NCBI RefSeq assembly: GCF_900110505.1
Contig: NZ_FODZ01000005.1
Span: forward strand, 62,001 to 126,000
From: Luteibacter sp. UNC138MFCol5.1
GTDB lineage: Bacteria > Pseudomonadota > Gammaproteobacteria > Xanthomonadales > Rhodanobacteraceae
Direction: 5' to 3'
Length of the DNA: 64,000 nucleotides
In this document: positions 1-8,322 of the stretch, in pieces
Numbering within the stretch: position 1 is the stretch's first letter
Layout: every line of letters begins with the position of its first letter
Program-made: the position numbers and the translations under genes
Notes under the pieces: generated by a model
Told to the model about the DNA's origin: nothing
What the model saw: the letters and a program-made list of their open reading frames with translations, nothing else
Database searches by the model: none

Positions 1-276
1 GAGCGGCGCCAGCACGGGCTTCAGCACCAGGCCGAGCAGCGGGAACAGCACGAACGTGCTGGCGAGCACCGTGAGGTGGAGCCGCCAGTTCGTCATGCCG
101 GCCACCACCGCGGCGCGCGACAGCTTCGCGCCATGCAGGAAGAACAGCAGCGCGATCGCGAGGTCCGTGACGACTCCGAAGACGCTGGCGACCGCCCCTC
201 GGCACGGGAGAACGCTGGCGAGCAGCACCGTCGCGATCAGCGAAAGGGTGAATCCATCGGGCAGGAAGCGGCGCAT
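1..276 (-). CDS. Bile acid:sodium symporter family transporter, N-terminal part (cut by window edge)
   Basis: Only the first 92 residues lie in the window; the gene runs off the left end. The protein begins MRRFLPDGFTLSLIATVLL and shows three hydrophobic stretches (about residues 8-28, 33-50 and 65-88) separated by short basic loops such as HGAKLSR. This N-terminus matches the YfeH-like branch of the bile acid:sodium symporter (SBF/BASS) superfamily, inner-membrane carriers of ten or so helices that move organic anions with sodium; the real substrate is unknown. It is divergent from the LysR gene at 373, with 96 bp between them containing a LysR-type box, so the LysR protein is its likely regulator. 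Family assignment rests on a partial sequence. Confidence 0.7.
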   Translation of the reverse strand, partial: MRRFLPDGFTLSLIATVLLASVLPCRGAVASVFGVVTDLAIALLFFLHGAKLSRAAVVAGMTNWRLHLTVLASTFVLFPLLGLVLKPVLAPL

Positions 277-337
277 GGCGGCGTGTCGGTCGGCGCGGGA
301 GTGGAGACTATTGCAACGCCGGACGATCCATAAGGCA

Positions 338-354
338 AATCGTTTTATCTGATT
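338..354. promoter_or_regulatory. LysR-type T-N11-A box between divergent genes
   Basis: The interrupted inverted repeat AATC-N9-GATT lies midway between the transporter start (276) and the LysR start (373). It contains the T-N11-A core typical of LysR-family binding sites, and the surrounding stretch is AT-rich against a GC-rich background. It probably controls both divergent promoters, with autorepression of the regulator being the usual arrangement. This is a pattern match only. Confidence 0.45.
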
Positions 355-372
355 CGGTGATAGATTTACGGC

Positions 373-1263
373 ATGAATGTCTCGATGCGCCAGCTTCGCG
401 CCTTCCTCGCCGTGGCCGGCCATCGCCATTTCCGCCGGGCCGCGGACGCCCTGCATCTCACGCAGCCCGCGGTGAGCCGGCTCATCGCCGATCTCGAAGC
501 CGAACTCGACGTGCGGCTGTTCGACCGCAGCACGCGCGAGGTGGTGCCGACGGAAGCCGGTCGCTACCTCGAACAGGCCCTGTCGCGCGTGCTCGACGAG
601 CTGGACGGCGTGCTCGCGCACGCCCGGGCGCAGGCGGACCCGCTCCGGGGCCGGGTACGCATCGCGGCCGTGCCGACTCTTTCCGCCGCGCTCGTCCCGC
701 TGGGCATCGCGCGCTGCGCGAAGGACCATCCTTCGCTGGAGATCCTGCTGCGCGATCAGACGCAGGCGCAGGTGCTCGACGCGGTGCGGGGTGGCGAGGT
801 CGATTTCGGTCTCAGCGTCGAACCGGCCACCGCGGAGGAGTTCGACACGGAGACGATCCTTCGCGATCCTTTCCGCTTCGTCTGTCGCGAGGATCACCCG
901 CTGGCGTCGAGAAGCGCCGTGGCGTGGAAGGCGCTGGCGCACGAAGACCTCGTGCTGCTCGACCACGCCTCCGGCAGCCGCCGCCTGATCGACACCGCCT
1001 TCGCGTCGCGCGGCCTAGCGGTGAACGTGACCCTGGAGGTCGGCCATCCGCACACGGCGTTCCGCATGGTCGAGGCCGGGCTCGGCGTCACGGTCACGCC
1101 CGCGCTCTCGCTGGACGCGATGCGGCCGGGGCTGGTCGCGCTGCGCCTCAACCCCGAGGTGCATCGCGAGGTGACGCTCGTTCGCAGGCGGGCGCGTTCG
1201 CTGTCGCCACCCGCCCAGACGGCGTGGGACACCTTCCGGGACGCCGCGCTCACGCTGGCTTGA
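373..1263 (+). CDS. LysR-family transcriptional regulator
   Basis: A 296-residue protein of normal LysR length. Residues 5-64 form the winged helix-turn-helix, with the recognisable run RQLRAFLAVAGHRHFRRAAD and the recognition-helix signature LTQPAVSRLIADLE. The rest (about 90-296) is the periplasmic-binding-protein-like effector domain. The start at 373 or the second Met at 385 (MRQL) are both possible; no strong ribosome site separates them. It is divergent from the SBF-family transporter, and a T-N11-A box sits between them, which suggests that it senses the transported compound or a metabolite of it. The inducer cannot be read from the sequence. Confidence 0.9.
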   Translation: MNVSMRQLRAFLAVAGHRHFRRAADALHLTQPAVSRLIADLEAELDVRLFDRSTREVVPTEAGRYLEQALSRVLDELDGVLAHARAQADPLRGRVRIAAVPTLSAALVPLGIARCAKDHPSLEILLRDQTQAQVLDAVRGGEVDFGLSVEPATAEEFDTETILRDPFRFVCREDHPLASRSAVAWKALAHEDLVLLDHASGSRRLIDTAFASRGLAVNVTLEVGHPHTAFRMVEAGLGVTVTPALSLDAMRPGLVALRLNPEVHREVTLVRRRARSLSPPAQTAWDTFRDAALTLA

Positions 1264-1308
1264 GCGACCGCGCGGCATCGTCCGGTTTTGACCCGACGGA
1301 GGATCGCG

Positions 1309-2007
1309 ATGGCGTACCAGCTCTATTACTGGACGGGCCTGCAGGGACGCGGCGAGTTCGTCCGCCTGTGCCTCGAGGACGCCGCGGCGCCCTACGTCGA
1401 CGTGGCGCGCGAGCAAGGCGACGACGCCATCATGCCGTTCCTCGACGGCGAGCACGCGGGCGCCCTGCCCTTCGCGCCGCCGTTCCTGAAGTCCGGCCGG
1501 CTGGTGATCGCGCAGGTGGCGAACATCCTGCATTACCTCGGACCCAGGCACGGCCTCGTGCCCGAAGGCGAGGCGGCCGCGCTCTATGCGCACCAGCTGG
1601 AACTGACGATCACGGACTTCGTCGCGGAGGTGCACGACACGCACCATCCGGTATCGTCGTCCGAGTATTACGAGGACCAGCGCGACGAGGCGAAGCGGCG
1701 CGCGAAGGATTTCCGCGAGAACCGCGTGCCGAAGTTCCTGGGCTATTTCGAGAAGGCGATCGACCGCGGCGGCGGCCGCTTCCCGCTACGCCAGCATTCC
1801 TATGTCGACCTGTCGCTGTTCCAGGTGATGGCCGGCCTCGACTACGCGTTCCCGAAGGCGATGGCCAGGCAGAAGGTGCCGCTGCTGCGCGACCTCGCGA
1901 AGCGCGTCGCCGACCGGCCGAACATCGCCGCCTACCTCGCCTCGGAACGGCGGATCCCGTTCAACACGAACGGGATCTTCCGGCATTACCCGGAGCTCGA
2001 CGGGTAA
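1309..2007 (+). CDS. Glutathione S-transferase-like protein
   Basis: A 232-residue cytosolic protein. The N-terminal part (about 1-85) begins MAYQLYYWTGLQGRGEFVRL, the thioredoxin-fold glutathione-binding domain in which the early Tyr is the usual catalytic residue of sigma/alpha/mu-like enzymes, and the rest (about 90-232) is the all-helical domain. The ATG at 1309 is preferred over the in-frame TTG at 1288 because a GGAGGA ribosome site lies 5 nt upstream. It follows the LysR gene by 45 bp in the same direction and could be co-transcribed. It ends 6 bp before the convergent DUF2782 gene. The substrate is unknown. Confidence 0.85.
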   Translation: MAYQLYYWTGLQGRGEFVRLCLEDAAAPYVDVAREQGDDAIMPFLDGEHAGALPFAPPFLKSGRLVIAQVANILHYLGPRHGLVPEGEAAALYAHQLELTITDFVAEVHDTHHPVSSSEYYEDQRDEAKRRAKDFRENRVPKFLGYFEKAIDRGGGRFPLRQHSYVDLSLFQVMAGLDYAFPKAMARQKVPLLRDLAKRVADRPNIAAYLASERRIPFNTNGIFRHYPELDG

Positions 2008-2013
2008 CGCCAC

Positions 2014-2532
2014 TCAGTTGGAATCGACCGGCTTCGGCGCGTTGCCCCACTCGTAGACCTTGTACTCGGTGGGGCGGACACCGTTCTGCATGGTGCCCCG
2101 GAGCGTGCGATTGCCCGCGTCGTCGACGTCGTAGTACTGCGGGATGCCGTTCTTCGGGACGACGACCACCTGGTAGAGCTTGCCGTTCTGGCGGAACTCC
2201 TGAATCTTGTTCTCGCCCTCCTGCTTCTCCACGATCTCCGGCACGCCGTCCGAACCCAGGTCCGGCAGGTTGGCGGCGGAGACCTTCGAGCCCTGCGCGT
2301 CGGACGTGGCCGGCGTGGACTTGTACTGGTCGGCGTCCTGAGCCTGGTCGTAGGGCACGGGACGGGGGATCGGCTTCTGCCCCGAGCGGTCCGGCTCGCC
2401 CGGCTGATGGCCCGGATCGTTGAGCGCCGGCGGCGGCAGGGCCTTCAGCTTGGGATCCGTGGCGTTCTGGGCGGCGGCAGGGAGCGCCAGGGCCAGGGCA
2501 AGCGCGGCGACGAGAGCGTGCGAGCGGTTCAT
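2014..2532 (-). CDS. DUF2782 periplasmic protein
   Basis: A 172-residue exported protein. Residues 1-21 form a signal peptide (MNRSHALVAALALALALPAA with AQN at the predicted cleavage). A Pro/Asp-rich linker of about 80 residues follows, then a compact C-terminal domain with the run GVPEIVEKQEGENKIQEFR and a YYDVDDAG motif characteristic of DUF2782. In many proteobacteria DUF2782 genes sit beside polA, as here (polA is divergent, 94 bp away). The function is not known. The start at 2532 gives a clean signal peptide, so I reject longer upstream starts. Confidence 0.85.
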   Translation of the reverse strand: MNRSHALVAALALALALPAAAQNATDPKLKALPPPALNDPGHQPGEPDRSGQKPIPRPVPYDQAQDADQYKSTPATSDAQGSKVSAANLPDLGSDGVPEIVEKQEGENKIQEFRQNGKLYQVVVVPKNGIPQYYDVDDAGNRTLRGTMQNGVRPTEYKVYEWGNAPKPVDSN

Positions 2533-2626
2533 GGAGGGTCTCCGTACGGGGAGTCGAGGATAGCAATTCCCACGCCCGCGGCGGCGTGAACGGACGCCCC
2601 ACGCGGGGCCGTGAGAGAATCCGGGG

Positions 2627-5353
2627 ATGCCTACGCTCACGCTCATCGACGGGTCCTCGTACCTGTACCGCGCGTTCCACGCGCTGCCTCCCCTGACCAA
2701 CACCTTCGGCGAGCCCACGGGCGCGCTGTTCGGCATCGTCAACATGCTGCGCACGACGATGAAGGCCGGGTCCGACTACGTGGCCTTCGTCTGCGACGCG
2801 CCGGGCCGCACGTTCCGCGACGACCTCTACGCCGACTACAAGGCGAACCGGCCGTCCATGCCCGACGACCTGCGCGCGCAGATCGAACCGATGATGAAGA
2901 TCGTCGGCGCGCTGGGCTTCCCGATCCTCTGCGTGCCGGGCGTCGAAGCCGACGACGTGATCGGCACGCTGGCCGTGCAGGCCGCCGCGCAAGGCATCGA
3001 CACGATCATCTCCACCGGCGACAAGGACTTCGCCCAGCTCGTCGGCGCGCACATCGTGCTGATCAACACGATGTCGAACACGACGATGGACATCGACGGC
3101 GTGATCGATAAATTCGGCGTGCGCCCCGAGCAGATCGTCGACTACCTCACGCTGATGGGCGACAGCATCGACAACGTGCCCGGCGTGGAGAAATGCGGCC
3201 CGAAGACCGCGGCCAAGTGGCTCGGCGAGTACGGCACGCTCGATGCCCTGTTCGCGAACGCGGACAAGATCGGCGGCAAGATCGGCGAGAACCTGCGCGC
3301 CGCGATGCCGCGCCTGCCCCTCTCCCGCGAACTGGTCACGATCCGTACCGACGTGCCGCTCGAGCAGGGGCCGACCGACCTGGCGATGCGCGAGCGCGAC
3401 GTCGAGGCGCTGCGCGAGCTCTACGCCCGCTACGACTTCAAGGCGGCGTTGAAGGAACTGGAAGCCGGCGGCGATGCCGCCGCACCGGCTCCCGCCGCGG
3501 CAACCCCGGCGTCACCCGCCCCGGTGGTCGACGCCGCGCTTTCCGTGGACGGCGAGTACGAGCTCGTCGTCACCGAGGCCGCGCTCGCGACGTGGCTCGA
3601 GAAGCTCGAGACCGCGCCACTGATCGCCTTCGACACCGAAACGACGAGCATCGACGCGATGCGCGCCGACATCGTGGGCCTTTCGCTCGCGGTGGAGCCG
3701 GGCAAGGCGGCGTACGTGCCGCTCACGCACGATTACCCCGGCGCGCCGCAGCAGCTGTCGACGGAGCACGTGCTGGGCGCGCTGAAGCCGATCCTCGAGG
3801 ACGCCACGCGGCCCAAGGTCGGCCAGCACGGCAAGTACGACATCAACGTGCTGTCGCATTACGGCATCGCGCTGCGCGGCCTGGCGCACGACACGATGCT
3901 GGAGTCGTATGTCTACAACGCCACGGCGACGCGCCACGACATGGATTCCCTCGCCTCGCGCTACCTCGGGTACACCACCATCAAGTACGAGGAAGTGGCC
4001 GGCAAGGGGGCGAAGCAGATCCCGTTCTCGCACGTGGACTGCGACATCGCCTGCCGCTACGCCGCCGAGGATGCCGACATCACGCTGCGCCTGCACCAGG
4101 CGCTCTGGGCGAAGCTCGAAGCGGAGCCTTCGCTGCGCAGCGTGTACACGGACATCGAGATCCCGCTCGTGCCGGTGCTGGCGAAGATGGAGCGCACGGG
4201 CGTCCTGATCGACGCGGACAACCTGCGCATGCAGAGCCAGCAGCTCGGCAAGCGCATGGTCGAACTGCAACAGCAGGCATACGCGTCCGCAGGCCACGAG
4301 TTCAACCTCGACTCGCCGAAGCAGCTGCAGGCCGTGCTGTTCGACGAGCTCGGCCTGGCGGCGAAGATCAAGACGCCCACCGGCCAACCCTCGACCAACG
4401 AGGAAGCGCTGGAGGCGATCGCCGATGCGCACGAACTGCCGCGACTGATCCTCGAATACCGCGGTCTCGCCAAGCTGCGCTCCACGTACACCGACAAGCT
4501 CGCGGGCATCGTCAATCCGCGCACGGGCCGCGTGCACACGAGCTACCACCAGGGCGCCGTCGCGACGGGACGCATCAGCTCGTCCGACCCGAACCTGCAG
4601 AACATCCCCGTGCGTACCGAGGAAGGCCGGCGCATCCGCCAGGCGTTCGTCGCGCCCGACGGCTGGCGCATCGTCGCCGCCGACTACTCGCAGATCGAGC
4701 TGCGGATCATGGCCCACCTGTCGAACGACGAAGGCCTCGTGCGCGCGTTCCGCGAAGGCGGCGACGTGCACCGCGCCACGGCGGCGGAAGTCTTCGGCGT
4801 GACGCCCGACGAGGTCACGCCGAACCAGCGCCGCGCCGCGAAGGCGATCAACTTCGGCCTGATGTACGGCATGAGCGCGTTCGGCCTCGCGCGCCAGCTC
4901 GGCGTCGACCGCGGTGAGGCGTCCGATTACATGGGCCGCTACTTCTCGCGCTACCCGGGTGTGCGCGCCTTCATGGACGCCACCCGCGAACAGGCCCATC
5001 GCGATGGTTACGTCCAGACGCTGTTCGGCCGCCGGCTGTACCTGGAGAACCTGAAGTCGCGCAACCAGGCGCACCGCGCCGGCGCCGAGCGCGCGGCGAT
5101 CAACGCGCCGATGCAGGGCACGGCGGCGGACATCATCAAGCGCGCGATGATCGCGGTGGCGGCGTGGATCGAGCCGCGCGACGACGTGCGCCTGCTGATG
5201 CAGGTGCACGACGAACTCGTCTTCGAGGTGCGCGAGGACGCCGTGGACGAGGTCCGCGCCGGTATCGAGAAACACATGACCGGCGCCGCCAGCCTGAGCG
5301 TGCCGCTGCAGGTCGACATCGGCGTGGGAGCCAACTGGGACGAGGCGCACTGA
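2627..5353 (+). CDS. polA: DNA polymerase I
   Basis: 908 residues, the normal length for a full three-domain Pol I. The 5' nuclease domain spans about 1-290. The 3'-5' exonuclease domain (about 305-500) keeps its catalytic acids in FDTETTSID near residue 335 and YAAEDADITLRL, so proofreading should be active. The polymerase domain carries motif A (DYSQIELRIMAHLS, about 685), motif B (RRAAKAINFGLMYG, about 735-748) and motif C (QVHDELVFEV, about 858-867). It fills gaps in DNA repair and removes RNA primers. The ATG at 2627 is preceded by GAGAAT exactly 6 nt upstream and has no Shine-Dalgarno sequence, which suggests a leaderless transcript. An sRNA gene follows. Confidence 0.98.
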   Translation: MPTLTLIDGSSYLYRAFHALPPLTNTFGEPTGALFGIVNMLRTTMKAGSDYVAFVCDAPGRTFRDDLYADYKANRPSMPDDLRAQIEPMMKIVGALGFPILCVPGVEADDVIGTLAVQAAAQGIDTIISTGDKDFAQLVGAHIVLINTMSNTTMDIDGVIDKFGVRPEQIVDYLTLMGDSIDNVPGVEKCGPKTAAKWLGEYGTLDALFANADKIGGKIGENLRAAMPRLPLSRELVTIRTDVPLEQGPTDLAMRERDVEALRELYARYDFKAALKELEAGGDAAAPAPAAATPASPAPVVDAALSVDGEYELVVTEAALATWLEKLETAPLIAFDTETTSIDAMRADIVGLSLAVEPGKAAYVPLTHDYPGAPQQLSTEHVLGALKPILEDATRPKVGQHGKYDINVLSHYGIALRGLAHDTMLESYVYNATATRHDMDSLASRYLGYTTIKYEEVAGKGAKQIPFSHVDCDIACRYAAEDADITLRLHQALWAKLEAEPSLRSVYTDIEIPLVPVLAKMERTGVLIDADNLRMQSQQLGKRMVELQQQAYASAGHEFNLDSPKQLQAVLFDELGLAAKIKTPTGQPSTNEEALEAIADAHELPRLILEYRGLAKLRSTYTDKLAGIVNPRTGRVHTSYHQGAVATGRISSSDPNLQNIPVRTEEGRRIRQAFVAPDGWRIVAADYSQIELRIMAHLSNDEGLVRAFREGGDVHRATAAEVFGVTPDEVTPNQRRAAKAINFGLMYGMSAFGLARQLGVDRGEASDYMGRYFSRYPGVRAFMDATREQAHRDGYVQTLFGRRLYLENLKSRNQAHRAGAERAAINAPMQGTAADIIKRAMIAVAAWIEPRDDVRLLMQVHDELVFEVREDAVDEVRAGIEKHMTGAASLSVPLQVDIGVGANWDEAH

Positions 5354-5455
5354 GACCTTCCGGCGTTAAATTTCCCTAAGGCCAAGCCATTGCCGGGGCC
5401 GCAAGCGTCTGAAAGCATTACCGATGAACGCCAACTGACTTTTTTCGGCCTGGCG

Positions 5456-5486
5456 TTGCAACTTTCCGTGGGTCCGGCCCTCTAAA
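5456..5486 (+). promoter_or_regulatory. Candidate sigma-70 promoter of the polA-downstream sRNA
   Basis: A TTGCAA (-35, 5456-5461) and TCTAAA (-10, 5481-5486, or CTCTAA one base earlier) are separated by 18-19 bp. This would start transcription near 5493, just before the first stem-loop of the predicted sRNA. The spacer is slightly long, so the call is moderate. It lies about 100 bp after the polA stop codon, so the RNA would have its own promoter. Confidence 0.45.
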
Positions 5487-5492
5487 GCTTCG

Positions 5493-5620
5493 GACGCACG
5501 CAACGGCGTCCCATCGGTGGACTCCGCCTCCCTGGGGTCACCCTGCGGCCGGCACGATCTTCCCCTGGGTCATGTCGGTCACCGGCCCCGAGAGCTCCCC
5601 TGGCTCTCGGGGTTTTTTTT
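5493..5620 (+). ncRNA. Small RNA downstream of polA, probably sX13 family
   Basis: About 128 nt folding into a 5' hairpin and three stem-loops, each with a C-rich loop. SL1: 5516-5525 pairs with 5534-5542, loop 5526-5533 (GCCTCCCT). SL2: 5549-5559 pairs with 5569-5578, loop 5560-5568 holding CCCC. SL3: 5586-5595 pairs with 5603-5612, loop TCCCCTG, followed by eight T, an intrinsic terminator. From memory, sX13 of Xanthomonas lies directly after polA, is about 115 nt long and uses C-rich loops to bind G-rich translation-initiation regions without Hfq. Position, architecture and loops agree here. The family name is inference; the existence of a structured, terminated RNA is well supported. Confidence 0.7.
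5586..5620 (+). terminator. Intrinsic terminator of the sRNA
   Basis: A perfect 10-bp stem CCCCGAGAGC / GCTCTCGGGG with a 7-nt loop TCCCCTG is followed directly by eight T. It is both the third stem-loop of the sRNA and the strongest Rho-independent terminator in this part of the window; it may also stop polA read-through. Confidence 0.9.
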
Positions 5621-5685
5621 GCCCACACGATCCCTCGACATGGCCCCACGCATCCTCGGCGCCACATTCAACGGGAGGAATCCAC

Positions 5686-5904
5686 ATGCGTGCAGGTCTC
5701 ATCGTCGTCGGCGTCATCCTCATCGGCCTCGGTCTCTGGGTGACCCTGGGTAACGGCAGCTACAGCAAGACCGATACGGTGGCGTCCATCGGCCCCGCCA
5801 AGATCGAAGCCACCCATGACAAGGCCATTCCGCAGTGGGTCGGCATCGCCGGCATCGTGATCGGCGGCATCGTGGCGGTGGCGGGGATCGCGCGGAAGAA
5901 ATGA
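5686..5904 (+). CDS. Small two-helix membrane protein
   Basis: A 72-residue protein with two hydrophobic helices (about 3-22, AGLIVVGVILIGLGLWVTL, and 50-68, WVGIAGIVIGGIVAVAGI) joined by a polar loop with TDTVASIGPAKIEATHDK, and ending in RKK. This helix-loop-helix shape resembles DUF3185-type proteins, but I cannot assign the family firmly. The ATG at 5686 has a GGAGG ribosome site 7 nt upstream. It lies between the sRNA terminator and uvrD. Function unknown. Confidence 0.75.
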   Translation: MRAGLIVVGVILIGLGLWVTLGNGSYSKTDTVASIGPAKIEATHDKAIPQWVGIAGIVIGGIVAVAGIARKK

Positions 5905-6078
5905 TCGTCGGGGGGTTGGGGGATGGGAGTTGGGGGCGGCGCCTTGGTCGACTGAGGGGGCTGGCGTCGTGACGGATCATTCCGCCTCCAGGCACTCATC
6001 AGTGCGCCCCCATTTCCCACCTCCCATCTCCCAGGCCTGCGGCGCAGGCCGCCCGTGCCCCTCCGCTACAATGTCCCG

Positions 6079-8283
6079 ATGGACGTTTCCCACCTGCTCG
6101 ACTCCCTGAACGACGCCCAGCGCGAGGCCGTCAGCGCCCCGCCCGGCCACTACCTGATCCTCGCGGGCGCCGGCTCCGGCAAGACCCGCGTCCTCACCCA
6201 CCGCATCGGCTGGCTGACCCAGGTCGAACGGGTGCCGCCGTGGGCGATCCTCGCGGTGACGTTCACCAACAAGGCGGCCGGCGAGATGCGCGCGCGCCTG
6301 GACGGACTGATTCCGGGCGGCACGCAGGGGCTGACGGTCGGCACGTTCCACGGCATCGCGCACCGCCTGCTCCGCCGGCACTGGCGCGAGGCGGGTCTCG
6401 TCGAGGGCTTCCAGATCCTGGATTCCGACGACCAGCAGCGCCTCATCAAGCGCGTGATCGCGGGCATGGGCCTCGACGAGGCGCGCTTTCCGCCTCGTCA
6501 GGCGTCCTGGCAGATCAACAACTGGAAGGACGAGGGCAAGCGCCCCGACGCGATCGAGCACCGCGACCACCCGGTGACGCGCACCTTCGTGGAGATCTAC
6601 AAGGCGTACGAGCAGCAGTGCCAGCGCGCCGGCCTCGTCGATTTCGCCGAACTGCTGCTGCGCGCGCACGAGCTGTGGCTGAAGGATCCGCAGGTGCTGA
6701 AGCACTATCAGGATCGCTGGCGCTACCTGCTGATCGACGAGTTCCAGGACACCAACACGCTGCAGTACGCGTGGATCCGCGTGCTCGCGGGCAATACCGG
6801 CCAGGCCTTCGTGGTGGGCGACGACGATCAGGCGATCTACGGCTGGCGCGGCGCGAAGGTGGAGAACGTGCAGCAGTTCCTGCGCGACTTCCCTGGCGCG
6901 AAGACCATCCGCCTCGAGCAGAACTACCGTTCGACCTCGACGATCCTCAACGCCGCCAACGCGGTCATCGCGCGCAACGGCGGCCGTCTTGGCAAGCAGC
7001 TGTGGACGGACGGCGGCGAAGGCGAGCGCATCGCGTTGTATGCGGCCTACAACGAGCAGGACGAAGCACGCTTCGTCATCGAGCGCATCCGCGAATACAT
7101 CGCCGAGCACGGCAACGCGCGCGACTGCGCCATCCTGTACCGCTCCAACGCGCAGTCCCGCAACTTCGAAGAACAGCTGATCCAGCGCGACCTGCCTTAC
7201 CGCGTGTACGGCGGACTACGCTTCTTCGATCGCGCGGAGATCAAGGACGCGCTCGCGTACCTGCGCCTCGCGTCCAACCGCCACGACGACGCCGCCTTCG
7301 AGCGCGCCGTGAACACGCCGCCGCGCGGCATCGGCGATCGAACGCTCGACGAGCTGCGCCGCCGCGCGCGCGCCGACGGCAGTTCGATGTGGGAAGCGTC
7401 GCTGACCGAGGCCTCGATCGGTTCGCTGGCTGGGCGCGCGAAGAACGCCATCAAGGCCTTCATCGGTCTGATCGACAACCTGGCACGCACGTTCGCCGGT
7501 CGCGGCGATGCCGAGGCCGACGAGGAACCGACCGCGCTGGACCTGGCCGAGCAGATCGAGCACGCGATCGTCCACACCGGCCTGCGCGACTTCTACGAGA
7601 ACGACAAGCGCGGCAACGGCGAGGCGCGCGTCGAGAACCTGGACGAGCTGGTCAACGTCGCCAGCCGTTTCGAGATGACGCCGGAAGATGTCGACGCCGG
7701 TCTCAACGAGCTCTCCGCCTTCCTGTCGCATGCCGCGCTCGAAGCCGGCGAAGGCCAGGGCGAGGCCTGGGACGACTGCGTGCAGCTCATGACGCTGCAT
7801 TCGGCGAAGGGCCTCGAATTCCCCGTCGTGTTCCTCGTGGGCATGGAGGAAGGCCTGTTCCCCAGCCAGCGCTCCACCGAGGAGGAAAACCGGCTGGAGG
7901 AAGAGCGCCGCCTGGCCTATGTGGGCATCACGCGTGCCCGCGAGCGCCTCTACGTGTCGCATGCCGAGTCGCGCCGCATGCACGGCACCGAGATGCTCGC
8001 CCGACCGTCGCGATTCCTGGGCGAGATCCCGCCCGAACTCATCGACGAACTGCGCCCGCGCGTGCAGGTGTCGCGTCCGGCCTATGCGGACCGCTTCGCC
8101 GCGTCGTCGCTGGAGGAGCCCTCGCCCGTTCGTCTGGGCCAGCGCGTCAGGCACCCGACGTTCGGCGAGGGCACGATCGTCAGCGCGGAAGGCGCTGGCG
8201 CGCACATGCGCGTGCAGGTCAACTTCGAGGATGCCGGCAGCAAGTGGTTGGTTTACGCTTACGCGAACCTCACCGCGCTCTGA
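6079..8283 (+). CDS. uvrD: UvrD/PcrA-type DNA helicase
   Basis: 734 residues, a superfamily 1A 3'-5' helicase for nucleotide excision and mismatch repair. Visible motifs: Walker A AGAGSGKTRVL (about 30-40), motif II LLIDEFQDTN (about 217-226), motif III GDDDQAIYGWRG (about 247-258), motif IV LEQNYRS, motif V LHSAKGLEF (about 572-580) and motif VI YVGITRARERL (about 613-623). The C-terminal end, VRLGQRVRHPTFGEGTIV onward (about 680-734), is the Tudor-like domain that in UvrD/PcrA binds RNA polymerase, which separates it from Rep. I start at 6079 (MDVSHLL) rather than 6055, because TACAAT lies exactly 6 nt before 6079, suggesting a leaderless mRNA. Confidence 0.95.
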   Translation: MDVSHLLDSLNDAQREAVSAPPGHYLILAGAGSGKTRVLTHRIGWLTQVERVPPWAILAVTFTNKAAGEMRARLDGLIPGGTQGLTVGTFHGIAHRLLRRHWREAGLVEGFQILDSDDQQRLIKRVIAGMGLDEARFPPRQASWQINNWKDEGKRPDAIEHRDHPVTRTFVEIYKAYEQQCQRAGLVDFAELLLRAHELWLKDPQVLKHYQDRWRYLLIDEFQDTNTLQYAWIRVLAGNTGQAFVVGDDDQAIYGWRGAKVENVQQFLRDFPGAKTIRLEQNYRSTSTILNAANAVIARNGGRLGKQLWTDGGEGERIALYAAYNEQDEARFVIERIREYIAEHGNARDCAILYRSNAQSRNFEEQLIQRDLPYRVYGGLRFFDRAEIKDALAYLRLASNRHDDAAFERAVNTPPRGIGDRTLDELRRRARADGSSMWEASLTEASIGSLAGRAKNAIKAFIGLIDNLARTFAGRGDAEADEEPTALDLAEQIEHAIVHTGLRDFYENDKRGNGEARVENLDELVNVASRFEMTPEDVDAGLNELSAFLSHAALEAGEGQGEAWDDCVQLMTLHSAKGLEFPVVFLVGMEEGLFPSQRSTEEENRLEEERRLAYVGITRARERLYVSHAESRRMHGTEMLARPSRFLGEIPPELIDELRPRVQVSRPAYADRFAASSLEEPSPVRLGQRVRHPTFGEGTIVSAEGAGAHMRVQVNFEDAGSKWLVYAYANLTAL

Positions 8284-8322
8284 CGGGCGTCGCGCGGAAC
8301 GGAAGCTCGCCGCGTCGCCACG

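Noticed and set aside
357-2423. Long plus-strand frame over the LysR-GST region, and other long antisense frames
   Set aside because: GC-rich DNA gives long non-coding frames. These proteins are Arg/Ala/Pro-rich without domains and overlap well-supported genes.
5446-5590. 6S RNA (ssrS) in the gap after polA
   Set aside because: The stretch GGGGTCACCCTGCGGCCGGC resembles the 3' half of E. coli 6S RNA, but the long closing stem and the large central bubble cannot be formed. Three separate hairpins with C-rich loops and a terminator explain the sequence better.
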